A model generated the notes under the pieces. It saw nothing but the letters and a program-made list of their open reading frames with translations, was not told where the DNA came from and searched no databases. From the NCBI GenBank assembly GCA_050290225.1, contig JBNKHG010000025.1, positions 6,841 to 70,840 of the forward strand: 64,000 nucleotides of DNA. Direction: 5' to 3'. Both the position numbers and the translations under genes were made by a program. Each line of letters starts with the position of its first letter. Within the stretch, counting starts at the first letter, position 1. Below, one piece after another: positions 32,019 through 39,917 of the stretch. Source of the DNA: JBNKHG01 sp050290225 (GTDB lineage: Bacteria > Pseudomonadota > Gammaproteobacteria > Pseudomonadales > Cellvibrionaceae).

Positions 32019-32528
32019 ATGGCCGACAAAATTCTCGAAATCAAGGAAAAGCTACTCTGCGGCACCCGACTCGAATTCGAGTGCGACCTGCTCGAGCAAC
32101 GTGACGATGAAGTAGTGTTGCTGTATCGCTTGCCGAAAACCTGGCAGTTGGAGGATGTTACTCTCCCTGAAGGCGCGTTGAGCCTGGGGTACTTCTGGCC
32201 CGAGCGGGGCTACAATGCCTATCACTTTGTCGCCACCGATGGCCGCACTCTGGCGCTCTACCTCAATATCAGTGACTCCACCCGGATTGCGGAGAGTTGC
32301 CTCTACTGGCGGGACCTGATTGTCGATATCCTGATTGCACCCGACGGCCAGGCGCAGGTGCTGGATGAAGATGAGATTCCCGCCGGTATCGATGTTACCC
32401 TGTTGCGCCATATCCAGGTCACCAAGGCACAGTTGCTGGCCCGGCCGGAAGCGCTGTTGTCAGACCTGGAAACGCGTTCGGCCGGCCTGTTGGAAGCGCA
32501 TCAGCTGATCGACGCAGATAGGCATTAA
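32019..32528 (+). CDS. DUF402 domain protein
   Basis: About 169 residues from the ATG at 32019. The DUF402 core is clear: 'YFWPERGYNAYHFVATDG', 'LALYLNISD', 'YWRDLIVDILIAPDGQAQVLDEDE'. Characterised DUF402 proteins include nucleoside di-/triphosphatases (NtdP type) and RNA-binding FAU-1-like proteins; which activity applies here is unknown. It sits between obg and proB, 9 bases after obg, and is probably co-transcribed. Confidence 0.8.
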   Translation: MADKILEIKEKLLCGTRLEFECDLLEQRDDEVVLLYRLPKTWQLEDVTLPEGALSLGYFWPERGYNAYHFVATDGRTLALYLNISDSTRIAESCLYWRDLIVDILIAPDGQAQVLDEDEIPAGIDVTLLRHIQVTKAQLLARPEALLSDLETRSAGLLEAHQLIDADRH

Positions 32529-32544
32529 TCACAGCTAACTCGCT

Positions 32545-33666
32545 ATGAATCGAAAAGAGACTTTTCAATGCGCCCGTCGCTGGGTGGTTAAAATCGGCAG
32601 CGCCCTGCTGACCAACGACGGCCAGGGCCTGGATGCCGGGGCCATTGCCGGTTGGGTCGCGCAAATGGCCCACTTGCGCCGACAGGGCATCGAGCTGGTA
32701 CTGGTGTCTTCCGGTGCCGTGGCCGCGGGAATGACCCGCCTCGGCTGGACCCGGCGCCCGGACTCCATTCACGAACTCCAGGCCGCCGCCGCCGTTGGAC
32801 AGATGGGCCTGGTACAAACCTATGAGCAGGAATTTCAGCGCTATGGCCTGCACACCGCCCAGGTGTTGCTGGATCACGATGATCTCTCCTCGCGCCAGCG
32901 TTACCTCAATGCCCGCTCCACCATCCGCACGTTGACCAAGTTGGGCGTGGTGCCGGTGGTCAATGAAAACGACACGGTGGTGACCGACGAAATCCGTTTT
33001 GGCGACAATGACACCCTGGGTGCCCTGGTGGCCAACCTGATCGAAGCGGATCTGCTGGTGATCCTCACGGATCAGCATGGCATGTATGACAGTGACCCTC
33101 GCACCAATCCCAATGCCAAACTGCTGAGCGAAATCTCCGCCGCTGATGCTCGCCTGGATGCCATGGCCGGTGACGGCGGCAGGCTGGGACGCGGCGGCAT
33201 GATCACCAAGGTCAAGGCGGCGCGCCTGGCTGCCCGTTCCGGGGCCAACTCGATCATTGTGGGTGGTCGTCTGGACAATGTACTCACCCGCCTGCACAAG
33301 GGCGAAAACCTGGGCACCTTGATGCTGGCGGAGCAGCAGCCCCAGGCGGCGCGCAAGCGCTGGTTGGCGGGCCACCTGCAAACCCGTGGTACGCTGACCC
33401 TGGATGACGGGGCTGTGAAAGTGCTGCGCCAGCAGGGTAAGAGCCTGCTGCCGGTGGGCGTCAAGCAGGTGCATGGCAATTTTACCCGCGGTGAAATGGT
33501 GGTGTGTGTCGATGCCAATGGCAACGAAATTGCCCGCGGGTTAGTGAACTATAACGCCGATGAAGCGCGCAAGATCATCGGCCAGTCCAGTGATCGCATA
33601 GAATCCCTGTTGGGCTATCGCGATGATGAAGAGTTGATCCATCGGGACAATCTGGTATTGGTTTGA
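32545..33666 (+). CDS. proB: Glutamate 5-kinase
   Basis: A 373-residue amino acid kinase with C-terminal PUA domain. N-terminal 'WVVKIGSALLTNDGQGLD', 'ELVLVSSGAVAAGM', 'VVNENDTVVTDE', 'FGDNDTLGALVANLIEADLLVILTD', 'GRGGMITKVKAA', and PUA 'VVCVDANGNEIARGLVNY'. First step of proline synthesis. It is the last of the obg-DUF402-proB series. Confidence 0.96.
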   Translation: MNRKETFQCARRWVVKIGSALLTNDGQGLDAGAIAGWVAQMAHLRRQGIELVLVSSGAVAAGMTRLGWTRRPDSIHELQAAAAVGQMGLVQTYEQEFQRYGLHTAQVLLDHDDLSSRQRYLNARSTIRTLTKLGVVPVVNENDTVVTDEIRFGDNDTLGALVANLIEADLLVILTDQHGMYDSDPRTNPNAKLLSEISAADARLDAMAGDGGRLGRGGMITKVKAARLAARSGANSIIVGGRLDNVLTRLHKGENLGTLMLAEQQPQAARKRWLAGHLQTRGTLTLDDGAVKVLRQQGKSLLPVGVKQVHGNFTRGEMVVCVDANGNEIARGLVNYNADEARKIIGQSSDRIESLLGYRDDEELIHRDNLVLV

Positions 33667-33697
33667 CGTGATGTGCATAACAGCCTCGAGGTAATGC

Positions 33698-33901
33698 ATG
33701 GCTAAGCGGTTTATACAGTTTGTTTTCCTGTTGACGGTGGCAGGTCTGTCGTCCTGCACGGCAGTGGCGGTCGTTGACGGCGTTGTCAGTACTGCCGTCG
33801 GTGTTTCCAAAGTGGCGGTCAAAGGCGCGGTTACAGCCGCGGATATGGCCATTCCCGACGCTGATGATGAAGAAGACAACGAAGAAGAAAGTGCGGACTA
33901 A
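33698..33901 (+). CDS. Small acidic-tailed lipoprotein
   Basis: A 67-residue protein with a lipoprotein signal peptide and lipobox 'LSSC' (Cys at about 20), a short Ala/Val-rich segment ('AVVDGVVSTAVGVSKVAVKG') and an Asp/Glu-rich tail. GAGG precedes the ATG. Similar small lipoproteins of unknown function occur in pseudomonads and relatives. It converges on the DUF1223 gene, 20 bases away. Confidence 0.7.
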   Translation: MAKRFIQFVFLLTVAGLSSCTAVAVVDGVVSTAVGVSKVAVKGAVTAADMAIPDADDEEDNEEESAD

Positions 33902-33920
33902 CCAGAACCTGAGTGGGTTT

Positions 33921-34664
33921 TCATTGGAGCCAGCCGCCAACCGCCTGCAGTGGCGCCGGATGGGCGCCGCGACTAATCCAAAAGGCGACGGCTTTTTTGC
34001 CCGTGTAATCCACCGCCGGTAGCGAGGCTTGCCAGTGGATGCCATCGCCCCTGTAAGTGGCGTGAGCCAGAACCACAAAATCCTGAGGCAGCTTTTTACC
34101 GCTGTTTTCGCCGCGACCAATGTCGGTGACGATATCAAATCCGAGAATGGCGGCATTCAGCCACAACCCCTGCCCGGCTCCCGCAGGTTGATAGCGGGCC
34201 TCGAAATTACCCGCTTGCAGGGATACCGTCAGGCGGCCTGGTTCGGCAGTCTGTGGCTGGGGCAGGGCGGGTAAACGCCGCAGTCCAAACCATCTTGACC
34301 ACTCTTGTCCCGACAGCATAAATCCGGGTGTATATACCGCCTTGCTGCGACGGAGCTGGTGATAACGCCGCTGGCGCTGGGAGTATTTGCTGGAGGCATA
34401 GGGATCGGCCCAGCCCAGGTAGTCCCAGTAATCCACATGGAACACCAGGGGAACCAGCTGCTTCCATAGGCGCGGATCCTCTTTCAGTCCCGATATCCAG
34501 CGTTCGGCGGGCGGACAACTGCTGCAGCCCTGGGAGCTGTAAAGCTCCAACAGCGCCACCGGTTCGGTGCCGCTGTCCAGCTCCAGGCGGGTTTGTGTGT
34601 TAGCGGGGGCGACCAGGCAATGGCACAACAGCCAAGTGCACAACAGAAACCGTAACGTTTGCAT
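33921..34664 (-). CDS. DUF1223 secreted thioredoxin-like protein
   Basis: A 247-residue protein with a signal peptide ('LLCTWLLCHCLVAPANT') and the DUF1223 signature 'ALLELYSSQGCSSCPPAERWI', containing a Cys-x-x-Cys, then 'VFHVDYWDYLGWADPYAS' and 'YTPGFMLSGQEW'. The family has a thioredoxin-like fold; function unknown, probably periplasmic redox. It stands alone on the minus strand. Confidence 0.85.
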   Translation of the reverse strand: MQTLRFLLCTWLLCHCLVAPANTQTRLELDSGTEPVALLELYSSQGCSSCPPAERWISGLKEDPRLWKQLVPLVFHVDYWDYLGWADPYASSKYSQRQRRYHQLRRSKAVYTPGFMLSGQEWSRWFGLRRLPALPQPQTAEPGRLTVSLQAGNFEARYQPAGAGQGLWLNAAILGFDIVTDIGRGENSGKKLPQDFVVLAHATYRGDGIHWQASLPAVDYTGKKAVAFWISRGAHPAPLQAVGGWLQ

Positions 34665-34797
34665 TGATTTGTACCATGGGCAAGAGCTTTACTTTAGTGC
34701 CCTGTCGCTGATTTAAGTTCCTGCTGTGTCAACGCTTCACCTCTTAAGCCGCTTGCCTGAAACTGCAGCAGGGCCTCGTTGATGGCTGCCCGCAGTG

Positions 34798-35415
34798 CTA
34801 TTTGCCAATGGCAAAAGAAATCTTATTTCTTACACCCGGTACCTCGACGGGACTGCCGTCGACAACGCGGGGTTTGTATTTAAACTTTAACGCTGCTTTG
34901 GTAGCGGCCCTGTCGAATATTTTCGTCGGTTGGGACTCTACCACGAAGGCATCGCGAACCGCCCCAGAGGTGGTTACTGTAAATTCGACGATTACCCAGC
35001 CTTCGATGCCCCGGCGCAGGGCGGATCGAGGGTAGGTGGGCTCCACCTTGACGATGGGCAGGTATTCGCCGTCAGTGACCGGGATGCCATCGTTTCTTAT
35101 GGATACTTCCTGACGTTTTAGCGGGCCAAAAGAGGGCTTGGTTGTGGTTTCGACTTGCGTTTCTACAATCATTTTCGGTACATCGGGCGGGCTTTGCGGT
35201 TCTACGGGTTTAACGGGTTTGTTGTCTATTATCACCTCTATCGTCGGCTCGTCCATGACCACCTCTACCGGTTTGGGCGTGGCTTCTTCCGGGGGCACTG
35301 TGTCAGAACTGATAAGCAGGTTCATCAGTGTCAGCAGTGCAAGCGTGATAAGGGTGGCGCTTAACAGACTGCCGGCGATACGAGAAGATGTCCGGGGTAT
35401 GGTCAGTGTGGTCAT
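34798..35415 (-). CDS. TonB-family energy transducer
   Basis: About 205 residues from the ATG at 35415, which has a GAGGAAG site; the frame is open to 35487 but without a site. One N-terminal TM helix ('IAGSLLSATLITLALLTLMNLLI'), a Pro/Val/Glu-rich periplasmic spacer, and a C-terminal TonB domain ('VEPTYPRSALRRGIEGWVIVEFTV', 'RAATKAALKFKYKPRVVDG'). It transmits proton-motive force to TonB-dependent receptors. It is downstream of the BlaI and M56-TonB genes and probably in their operon, 134 bp after the peptidase gene. No ExbB/ExbD here. Confidence 0.88.
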   Translation of the reverse strand: MTTLTIPRTSSRIAGSLLSATLITLALLTLMNLLISSDTVPPEEATPKPVEVVMDEPTIEVIIDNKPVKPVEPQSPPDVPKMIVETQVETTTKPSFGPLKRQEVSIRNDGIPVTDGEYLPIVKVEPTYPRSALRRGIEGWVIVEFTVTTSGAVRDAFVVESQPTKIFDRAATKAALKFKYKPRVVDGSPVEVPGVRNKISFAIGK

Positions 35416-35549
35416 AATGACTTCCTCAAATTTAGGGTTAAACGAGTTTGCTCGATTTTCATTGTGCCGCTCATTTAATCGGTGCAATCACCAAACTCAG
35501 GGTGAGCGATGCCCTCCAACCGAAGGCCGGATTCCGGTTTCGAATGCAA

Positions 35550-37139
35550 TTACGGTTTTATGTGAGCAATTTCTGTGGGGCCGCTAGAGATCACTTTTTT
35601 GCGTTTTTTATCCAAATCCTTTGAGGTCAGTTGGAAGACAAACTCCTCGCCGATGCCGCTGACTGAGACGGGTCGTCCATTGATAGTGTGTGGACGAAAA
35701 CGGAACTCTGCCACGGCCTTCAACACCGTCTGCTCGAAGATGCCTTTGGGTTGTGCGTAGACAATCCTCATGTCGAAGGGTTTGCCGGCGACGTCGATGG
35801 AAAACTGAACGCGCACCCGACCTTCAATTCCCCGGAGGATGGCCCGTTTGGGGTAAAGCGGGGTGATTGTACGTATCGGCAAATAGCCTTGGATAACCAC
35901 TTCTTGCGCCAGCGCCAAATATTCGCGAACCGCGTTCTTGGATGATATATCGGTTTGGGAAAGTTCGCTGTCAATGGCGTCCGCCGTCAATCGCGTTGGC
36001 GGTGTCAGGCCCATCACCAATAACTCTTCCTCGGGCGGTCGGCCAGTGCTGGGCGGAAATTGTATGGGTTGGCGCTGTGGGAGCGGACTGAAATTCTCGT
36101 CAGTGTTTGAATGATCAAACGGATGCTGGATCGCGGACAGGGGGATTGTGGCTATCGGGTCGAGTGTCGGTTGCAGGGTGTCAGGCGGCTGCACGGCGGC
36201 CTGCAAAAGCGATAATGGCAACAACACGAGTATGGCCACGATAAGCGCGCGAACCAGTTCACCGCGATCGATCCTGTCTCGATCGCGCGCTGCATCGAGT
36301 AACGCCATGAGACGTTGATAGTGTGCTGATCCACCGGTTATGGCCGCAGCGGGAAGGGGATCCTGGCGCTGCAGTGATTTGGTGAGGCTCAGGAGTAATT
36401 GGGCGTAATCCGCACTCTTGTGTCGGGTTGTAAGCACCCAGTCGTCACAGGCGCTTTCACTCATATTTTCAAGAGTGCGCGCCAGCCGCCACACGTGAGG
36501 AATCGGCCAGTAGAGGGCGCAAATGCAGCGCACTAAAATGTGAGACAGCCAATCGTAGCGCGCCACGTGCCCGAGTTCGTGCAATAAAATCAGCTTTAGC
36601 TTTTCCTGCGGCCAGTGGATCATCGCGGTGGGGATAAACACCGTTACGCGCAGGATGCCCCAGACCTGGGGCATATCCAGGTTTTCACAAATATGGACAC
36701 GGACACGGCGCCGGAGTTTGAGAGTGGCGCACAGTTCGTCCGCGATTCGCTGCAGGTCGCGGTCGGACGCGGCGCATTTTTCGCGAGACCGAAGACTAAC
36801 CATACCCAGTGCGAGATAAAACAGTATCCAGAGTACGCCCAGTAAATAGATACCCAGCAACCACTGGGTTGCCGGGTATTGCAGCCAATGGCCGGACGGC
36901 ATCGCCAGCCAATGATCGATATCACGTCCCAGGGAAATTCTCAGTGAAACTCCCGGAATCGACGTCAATGGGGTGGCGTTGAGCAGTAAAGACAAGGGGA
37001 TAAGCGTGAAAACCAGAAGCAGCCCCAGATGTCGACTGCTTGCGGCCGCCATGTAGTTGGACTTGAATTGCCACCAACCAAAGCCCATTAGTGCCAGGGG
37101 TTTGATCACTAACAACAATATCAGATTCAGCAAAGTCAT
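35550..37139 (-). CDS. BlaR1/MecR1-like M56 metallopeptidase fused to a TonB C-terminal domain
   Basis: A 529-residue protein. Several N-terminal TM helices enclose the zinc peptidase signature 'LLHELGHVARYDWLSH' (HELGH at about 187-191) with downstream 'SESACDDWVL'; a further TM helix lies near 305, and residues about 415-515 form a TonB C-terminal domain ('ITPLYPKRAILRGIEGRVRVQFSI', 'LKAVAEFRFRPHTINGRPV'). It lacks the penicillin-binding sensor domain of true BlaR1. By family logic it would cleave the BlaI-type repressor when a signal is sensed, perhaps through the TonB-like domain. It is 77 bp after blaI. Confidence 0.9.
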   Translation of the reverse strand: MTLLNLILLLVIKPLALMGFGWWQFKSNYMAAASSRHLGLLLVFTLIPLSLLLNATPLTSIPGVSLRISLGRDIDHWLAMPSGHWLQYPATQWLLGIYLLGVLWILFYLALGMVSLRSREKCAASDRDLQRIADELCATLKLRRRVRVHICENLDMPQVWGILRVTVFIPTAMIHWPQEKLKLILLHELGHVARYDWLSHILVRCICALYWPIPHVWRLARTLENMSESACDDWVLTTRHKSADYAQLLLSLTKSLQRQDPLPAAAITGGSAHYQRLMALLDAARDRDRIDRGELVRALIVAILVLLPLSLLQAAVQPPDTLQPTLDPIATIPLSAIQHPFDHSNTDENFSPLPQRQPIQFPPSTGRPPEEELLVMGLTPPTRLTADAIDSELSQTDISSKNAVREYLALAQEVVIQGYLPIRTITPLYPKRAILRGIEGRVRVQFSIDVAGKPFDMRIVYAQPKGIFEQTVLKAVAEFRFRPHTINGRPVSVSGIGEEFVFQLTSKDLDKKRKKVISSGPTEIAHIKP

Positions 37140-37216
37140 GATCGACTCCTGTTATCACTGACTTGTCCGGGTTTTATTGGCTCCGGGAGCTATGCAGTGC
37201 ATAGCGTTGGCTGGTG

Positions 37217-37606
37217 TTATTCGTGCGGCCCCTGCCGTTTTGCCTTCTGAATTGCGCGTTCTATATTGTCCAGTTCTTTGGGTGTTAACGACGTTTGATT
37301 CGAACCGAGTAAGGCATTAACGGCTTTGGCGGCTGATCCTTCAAAGAAGGTTTTTACCAGGCGCGCCAGGGCCGAAGCACTGGCATCATCACGATTCTCT
37401 GCGGGGGTGTAGATATAGCGCTGTCCTTCCCGTCGAATAGAGATCAGTTGTTTATCCAGCATGCGCTTCAACAAGGCTCGCACGGTGGAGTAGCTCGGGG
37501 CATCAGGCAATCGGTCCAGAACCTCTTTGGCCGAAGCTTCCCCGCTCTCGTGAAGAATATTGATGATTTGCCGTTCGCGTCGACTGAGGTTGTCATCGCT
37601 GCTCAT
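37217..37606 (-). CDS. BlaI/MecI/CopY-family repressor
   Basis: A 129-residue protein with the family winged helix: 'LSRRERQIINILHESGEASAKEVLDRL', 'SYSTVRALLKRMLDKQLISIRREGQRYIYTP', and a C-terminal dimerisation helix. It is known to be inactivated by its M56 partner. An 18-bp perfect inverted repeat just upstream (37622-37659) is the obvious operator. No beta-lactamase gene is visible within 10 kb, so the regulon is likely the tonB-type gene and unknown targets. Confidence 0.93.
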   Translation of the reverse strand: MSSDDNLSRRERQIINILHESGEASAKEVLDRLPDAPSYSTVRALLKRMLDKQLISIRREGQRYIYTPAENRDDASASALARLVKTFFEGSAAKAVNALLGSNQTSLTPKELDNIERAIQKAKRQGPHE

Positions 37607-37621
37607 AGGTTATATCTCTAG

Positions 37622-37659
37622 GCTGCTAATTTTTTAGCATGTGCTAAAAAATTAGCAGC
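37622..37659. promoter_or_regulatory. Perfect 18-bp inverted repeat, probable BlaI-type operator
   Basis: Left arm 37622-37639 and right arm 37642-37659 are perfectly complementary around TG. The core half-site is TAATTTTTTAGCA. The centre is 34 bases upstream of the blaI start, suitable for autorepression; it is longer than the usual BlaI operator. Confidence 0.85.
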
Positions 37660-37698
37660 TAGTCAGAAGGGCGTCAAGTGTTTTGTCCGGTTTTTGCG

Positions 37699-38286
37699 TT
37701 ACCGCCCAATCGGGTACTGATTAAAGGCTTGGTGGGGCTGGACGGACGCGGAGGCTGATTCGCCCAGTAATTGCATCAATGCTTTTTCAACATCTTTATC
37801 GGTAAACTGGCGATTGGGGTTGTCACCGGTCAGGCGATAACGCTCCCTGCCGTCGCGGCCGTAAATAATAACCGCGGGTATCCCGATTAAATTCAGTTTC
37901 TGAAAAGCCTCCAGCAGGTTTTCATCCAGGCGGTAGTGATGAAATCGGGCGTCCATTTTTTCCAGAAAACGCTGCGCGGCTTGCAGGGACCCGGGATCGC
38001 CACGGTCGTCCAGATTGAGGGAAACAAACCGTACACCCCTGGATTTGTAGCGTCGATGCATATCCACCATTTTAGGAAAACGTTCGATGCAGGATGCGCA
38101 CCACATGGCCCACATATCCACCACCACAATGTCGGGTGCAAAAGCGGTGAGTTGTTGTTGCCACTGCTGGTAATCCACCGGCACCATAGTGATGGTTTTG
38201 GGGGGCACAGGCGCTTCCGTCGCGCTGCTCGCGCCCGCAACATTCAGACAGATAACCAGTAGTGTGGCCAATAAGCGCTTGATCAT
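37699..38286 (-). CDS. TlpA/thioredoxin-like periplasmic thiol-disulfide protein
   Basis: A 195-residue protein with a signal peptide ('LLATLLVICLNVAGASSA') and a thioredoxin fold: 'VVDMWAMWCASCIERFPKM' (Cys-Ala-Ser-Cys) and cis-Pro region 'LIGIPAVIIYGRDG'. It overlaps the upstream redoxin gene by 4 bp (ATGA), so the pair is translationally coupled. Probably a periplasmic disulfide reductase or redox relay; partner unknown. Confidence 0.88.
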   Translation of the reverse strand: MIKRLLATLLVICLNVAGASSATEAPVPPKTITMVPVDYQQWQQQLTAFAPDIVVVDMWAMWCASCIERFPKMVDMHRRYKSRGVRFVSLNLDDRGDPGSLQAAQRFLEKMDARFHHYRLDENLLEAFQKLNLIGIPAVIIYGRDGRERYRLTGDNPNRQFTDKDVEKALMQLLGESASASVQPHQAFNQYPIGR

Positions 38287-38918
38287 AATGGCTCGTACTT
38301 GACGGTACAGCCGTGCGCCCGGGTTTCAGCAGGGGATACCGGTTTGCCGTCCAGGGTTGCGGTCACCGCGTCGCGCACATAGAACCGGGTGGGCTTGCCA
38401 TTGATATGACGGACTTCGCCGTTGTGGGTCATTCTTGCCGGCGAATTATGCAGCAGCCCCATATAGACCAGTTTCCGATCTTTGTTGAAAACGAAATACT
38501 CCGGTGTTCGAGTGGCACCCAATTGGCGCCCCAGTTCCTGGCTTTCGTCGTAAAGGTAGGTGAAGTTATAGCCCTGTTTATCGGCGTGTCGCTTCATCGC
38601 CGGCAGTCGATCGTCTTCGCGGTGATTGACGCTGAAACCCACTACGCGGACATCCCGGTTTTTAAACGACTCGACCAGCGCCACCAAATCCGGATCCATA
38701 CCCCTCACCCAGGGGCAGTGATTGGCGAGCGACACCAGCACCACCACCGACTCAGTCAGGTCCTTACCCGAGAGTTTACCGCCGGAGGTGGTGGGTAAAT
38801 TCGAAAACGCTGGCATGGGGTCACCGACACTCAGGATGGCGTTATAGCTGCCGGCACTGATATTCATCGCACCCAGCAATAATGAGCAGGCAATGAGTTT
38901 AGCGATCATCCATCTCAT
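38283..38918 (-). CDS. Thioredoxin/AhpC-TSA family secreted protein with an incomplete Cys motif
   Basis: A 211-residue protein with a signal peptide ('LIACSLLLGAMNISAG') and the redoxin fold: 'VVLVSLANHCPWVRGMDPDL', 'VVGFSVNHREDDRLPAM', 'LGATRTPEYFVFNKD'. Relatives usually have 'CNHCP'; here the first Cys is Ala, leaving one Cys in the motif, while the conserved C-terminal Cys ('HGCTVKYEP') is kept. First gene of the pair with the TlpA-like protein; GGAG precedes the ATG. The LexA box at 39000 lies 82 bp upstream and could also affect this operon. Confidence 0.85.
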   Translation of the reverse strand: MRWMIAKLIACSLLLGAMNISAGSYNAILSVGDPMPAFSNLPTTSGGKLSGKDLTESVVVLVSLANHCPWVRGMDPDLVALVESFKNRDVRVVGFSVNHREDDRLPAMKRHADKQGYNFTYLYDESQELGRQLGATRTPEYFVFNKDRKLVYMGLLHNSPARMTHNGEVRHINGKPTRFYVRDAVTATLDGKPVSPAETRAHGCTVKYEPL

Positions 38919-38976
38919 AGTGTTTCTCCCGAACCCGATTCAAAGCGGTTAGTTAGACCTCAAAGGGGCAAAAATG

Positions 38977-39005
38977 TTGGTGCTCAATGGACTTAAAAAT
39001 ACTGT
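38977..39005 (+). promoter_or_regulatory. Promoter overlapping the second LexA box
   Basis: TTGGTG (38977-38982) and TACTGT (39000-39005) are 17 bp apart on the plus strand, so the LexA box would cover the -10 of a promoter for the gene at 39193. The -10 match is moderate (4 of 6). Confidence 0.5.
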
Positions 39006-39019
39006 ATTTATATACAGTA
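39000..39019. promoter_or_regulatory. LexA (SOS) box upstream of an unknown gene
   Basis: TACTGTATTTATATACAGTA is a near-perfect LexA consensus, better than the imuA box. It lies between the redoxin gene (minus strand, start 38918) and the unknown gene at 39193 (plus strand). Confidence 0.95.
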
Positions 39020-39192
39020 TTTTGCTAATGTGGTATATGTGGTCTGGTCAGTACCTCATTGCGGCGAAATGTAAGGTTGCGGCCAACGGCTAGCTGCCAA
39101 CTGTTAGCTGTTGGCTGTTAACTGAAGAGAATCGTTGGCTTGGTTGTTCATCCAGCGTATCAATAATCTTAACGGACAATTGGAGTGTCGAT

Positions 39193-39681
39193 ATGGTTAG
39201 GTGCGGTTCTGAAGCAACGGGGGTAGAGGTTCATTACCCGGTGCAAAAACACTTTCAGCCCCTCTGCGATAGCCGGGCAGGCGTCAGTGCCGGTGCGGCC
39301 AACGATGGAACCTGTTATCCGGTTTCACCGGGAAGGGGGTTTGATACTTCTGCGTGTGAAGTGCGTGAGCCGGATTCGAAGCCCTATGACGTGTTGGACG
39401 AGTCGCCTGCGAAAGATGAGTCGTCATCTGCTTCAAACAAGGAGGTGCTTACCTTAAAGCTGCTTCGCCTGGCGGACAACTTAAACGATGCGGTCGCCGC
39501 CCACTGTTTTTACCGTGATGCGGTCATGGCGCTGATGGCGCAGTCTTCAGAGACTGAAACCAGATCCCTCCAGGGGCTGAGGGTAACCGGTCTATGGTTA
39601 AAGCATCAGGATGAGGGCATGATAGCGGTACTGGATCAAATCCGCGCCTGGGTGCGCGAGATCGACGAAAGTAGTCTCTAG
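39193..39681 (+). CDS. Unrecognised protein, probably SOS-regulated
   Basis: A 162-residue protein with no domain I recognise. GGAG lies 8-10 bases before the ATG. The first half is Gly/Ser/Asp-rich with three scattered Cys (CGSEATG, LCDSRAG, TCYPVSP) and looks disordered; the second half (about 80-162) looks helical ('LTLKLLRLADNLNDAVAAHCFYRDAVMALM', a helix with conserved-looking Cys, then 'LRVTGLWLKHQDEGMIAVLDQIRAWV'). The consensus LexA box 174 bases upstream suggests DNA-damage induction; a checkpoint or small regulatory role is possible but there is no direct evidence. Confidence 0.7.
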   Translation: MVRCGSEATGVEVHYPVQKHFQPLCDSRAGVSAGAANDGTCYPVSPGRGFDTSACEVREPDSKPYDVLDESPAKDESSSASNKEVLTLKLLRLADNLNDAVAAHCFYRDAVMALMAQSSETETRSLQGLRVTGLWLKHQDEGMIAVLDQIRAWVREIDESSL

Positions 39682-39840
39682 CGCCGATACGCACTATGCG
39701 TCAGATCTGTCACTATCGCGTATAGGGATCCTGTTTATCCTTTGCGGTTATAAAAAGTAACAAGGTTTCTACAGAAACAAAGCTAAGCGCTTTTGCTGGG
39801 AAACTTCTATATTTTAGCGTGGGCAACGTATATTTGAGGG

Positions 39841-39902
39841 CAGGCAAAACCGAGGCCGGTTAGAAAACCGCTTAAAGAAACTGTTTAAAGAAACTGTTTA
39901 AA
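39841..39902 (+). repeat. Short direct repeats before the L,D-transpeptidase gene
   Basis: The unit AAAGAAACTGTTT is repeated in tandem (39875-39900, preceded by a degenerate CGCTTAAAG unit). Probably slippage repeats; no function is inferred. Confidence 0.55.
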
Positions 39903-39917
39903 GTGCCTGGGAGCTAT

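Noticed and set aside
34798..37606. Beta-lactam resistance operon
   Set aside because: BlaI- and BlaR1-like proteins are present, but the peptidase lacks a penicillin-binding sensor domain and there is no beta-lactamase or mecA-like gene nearby.
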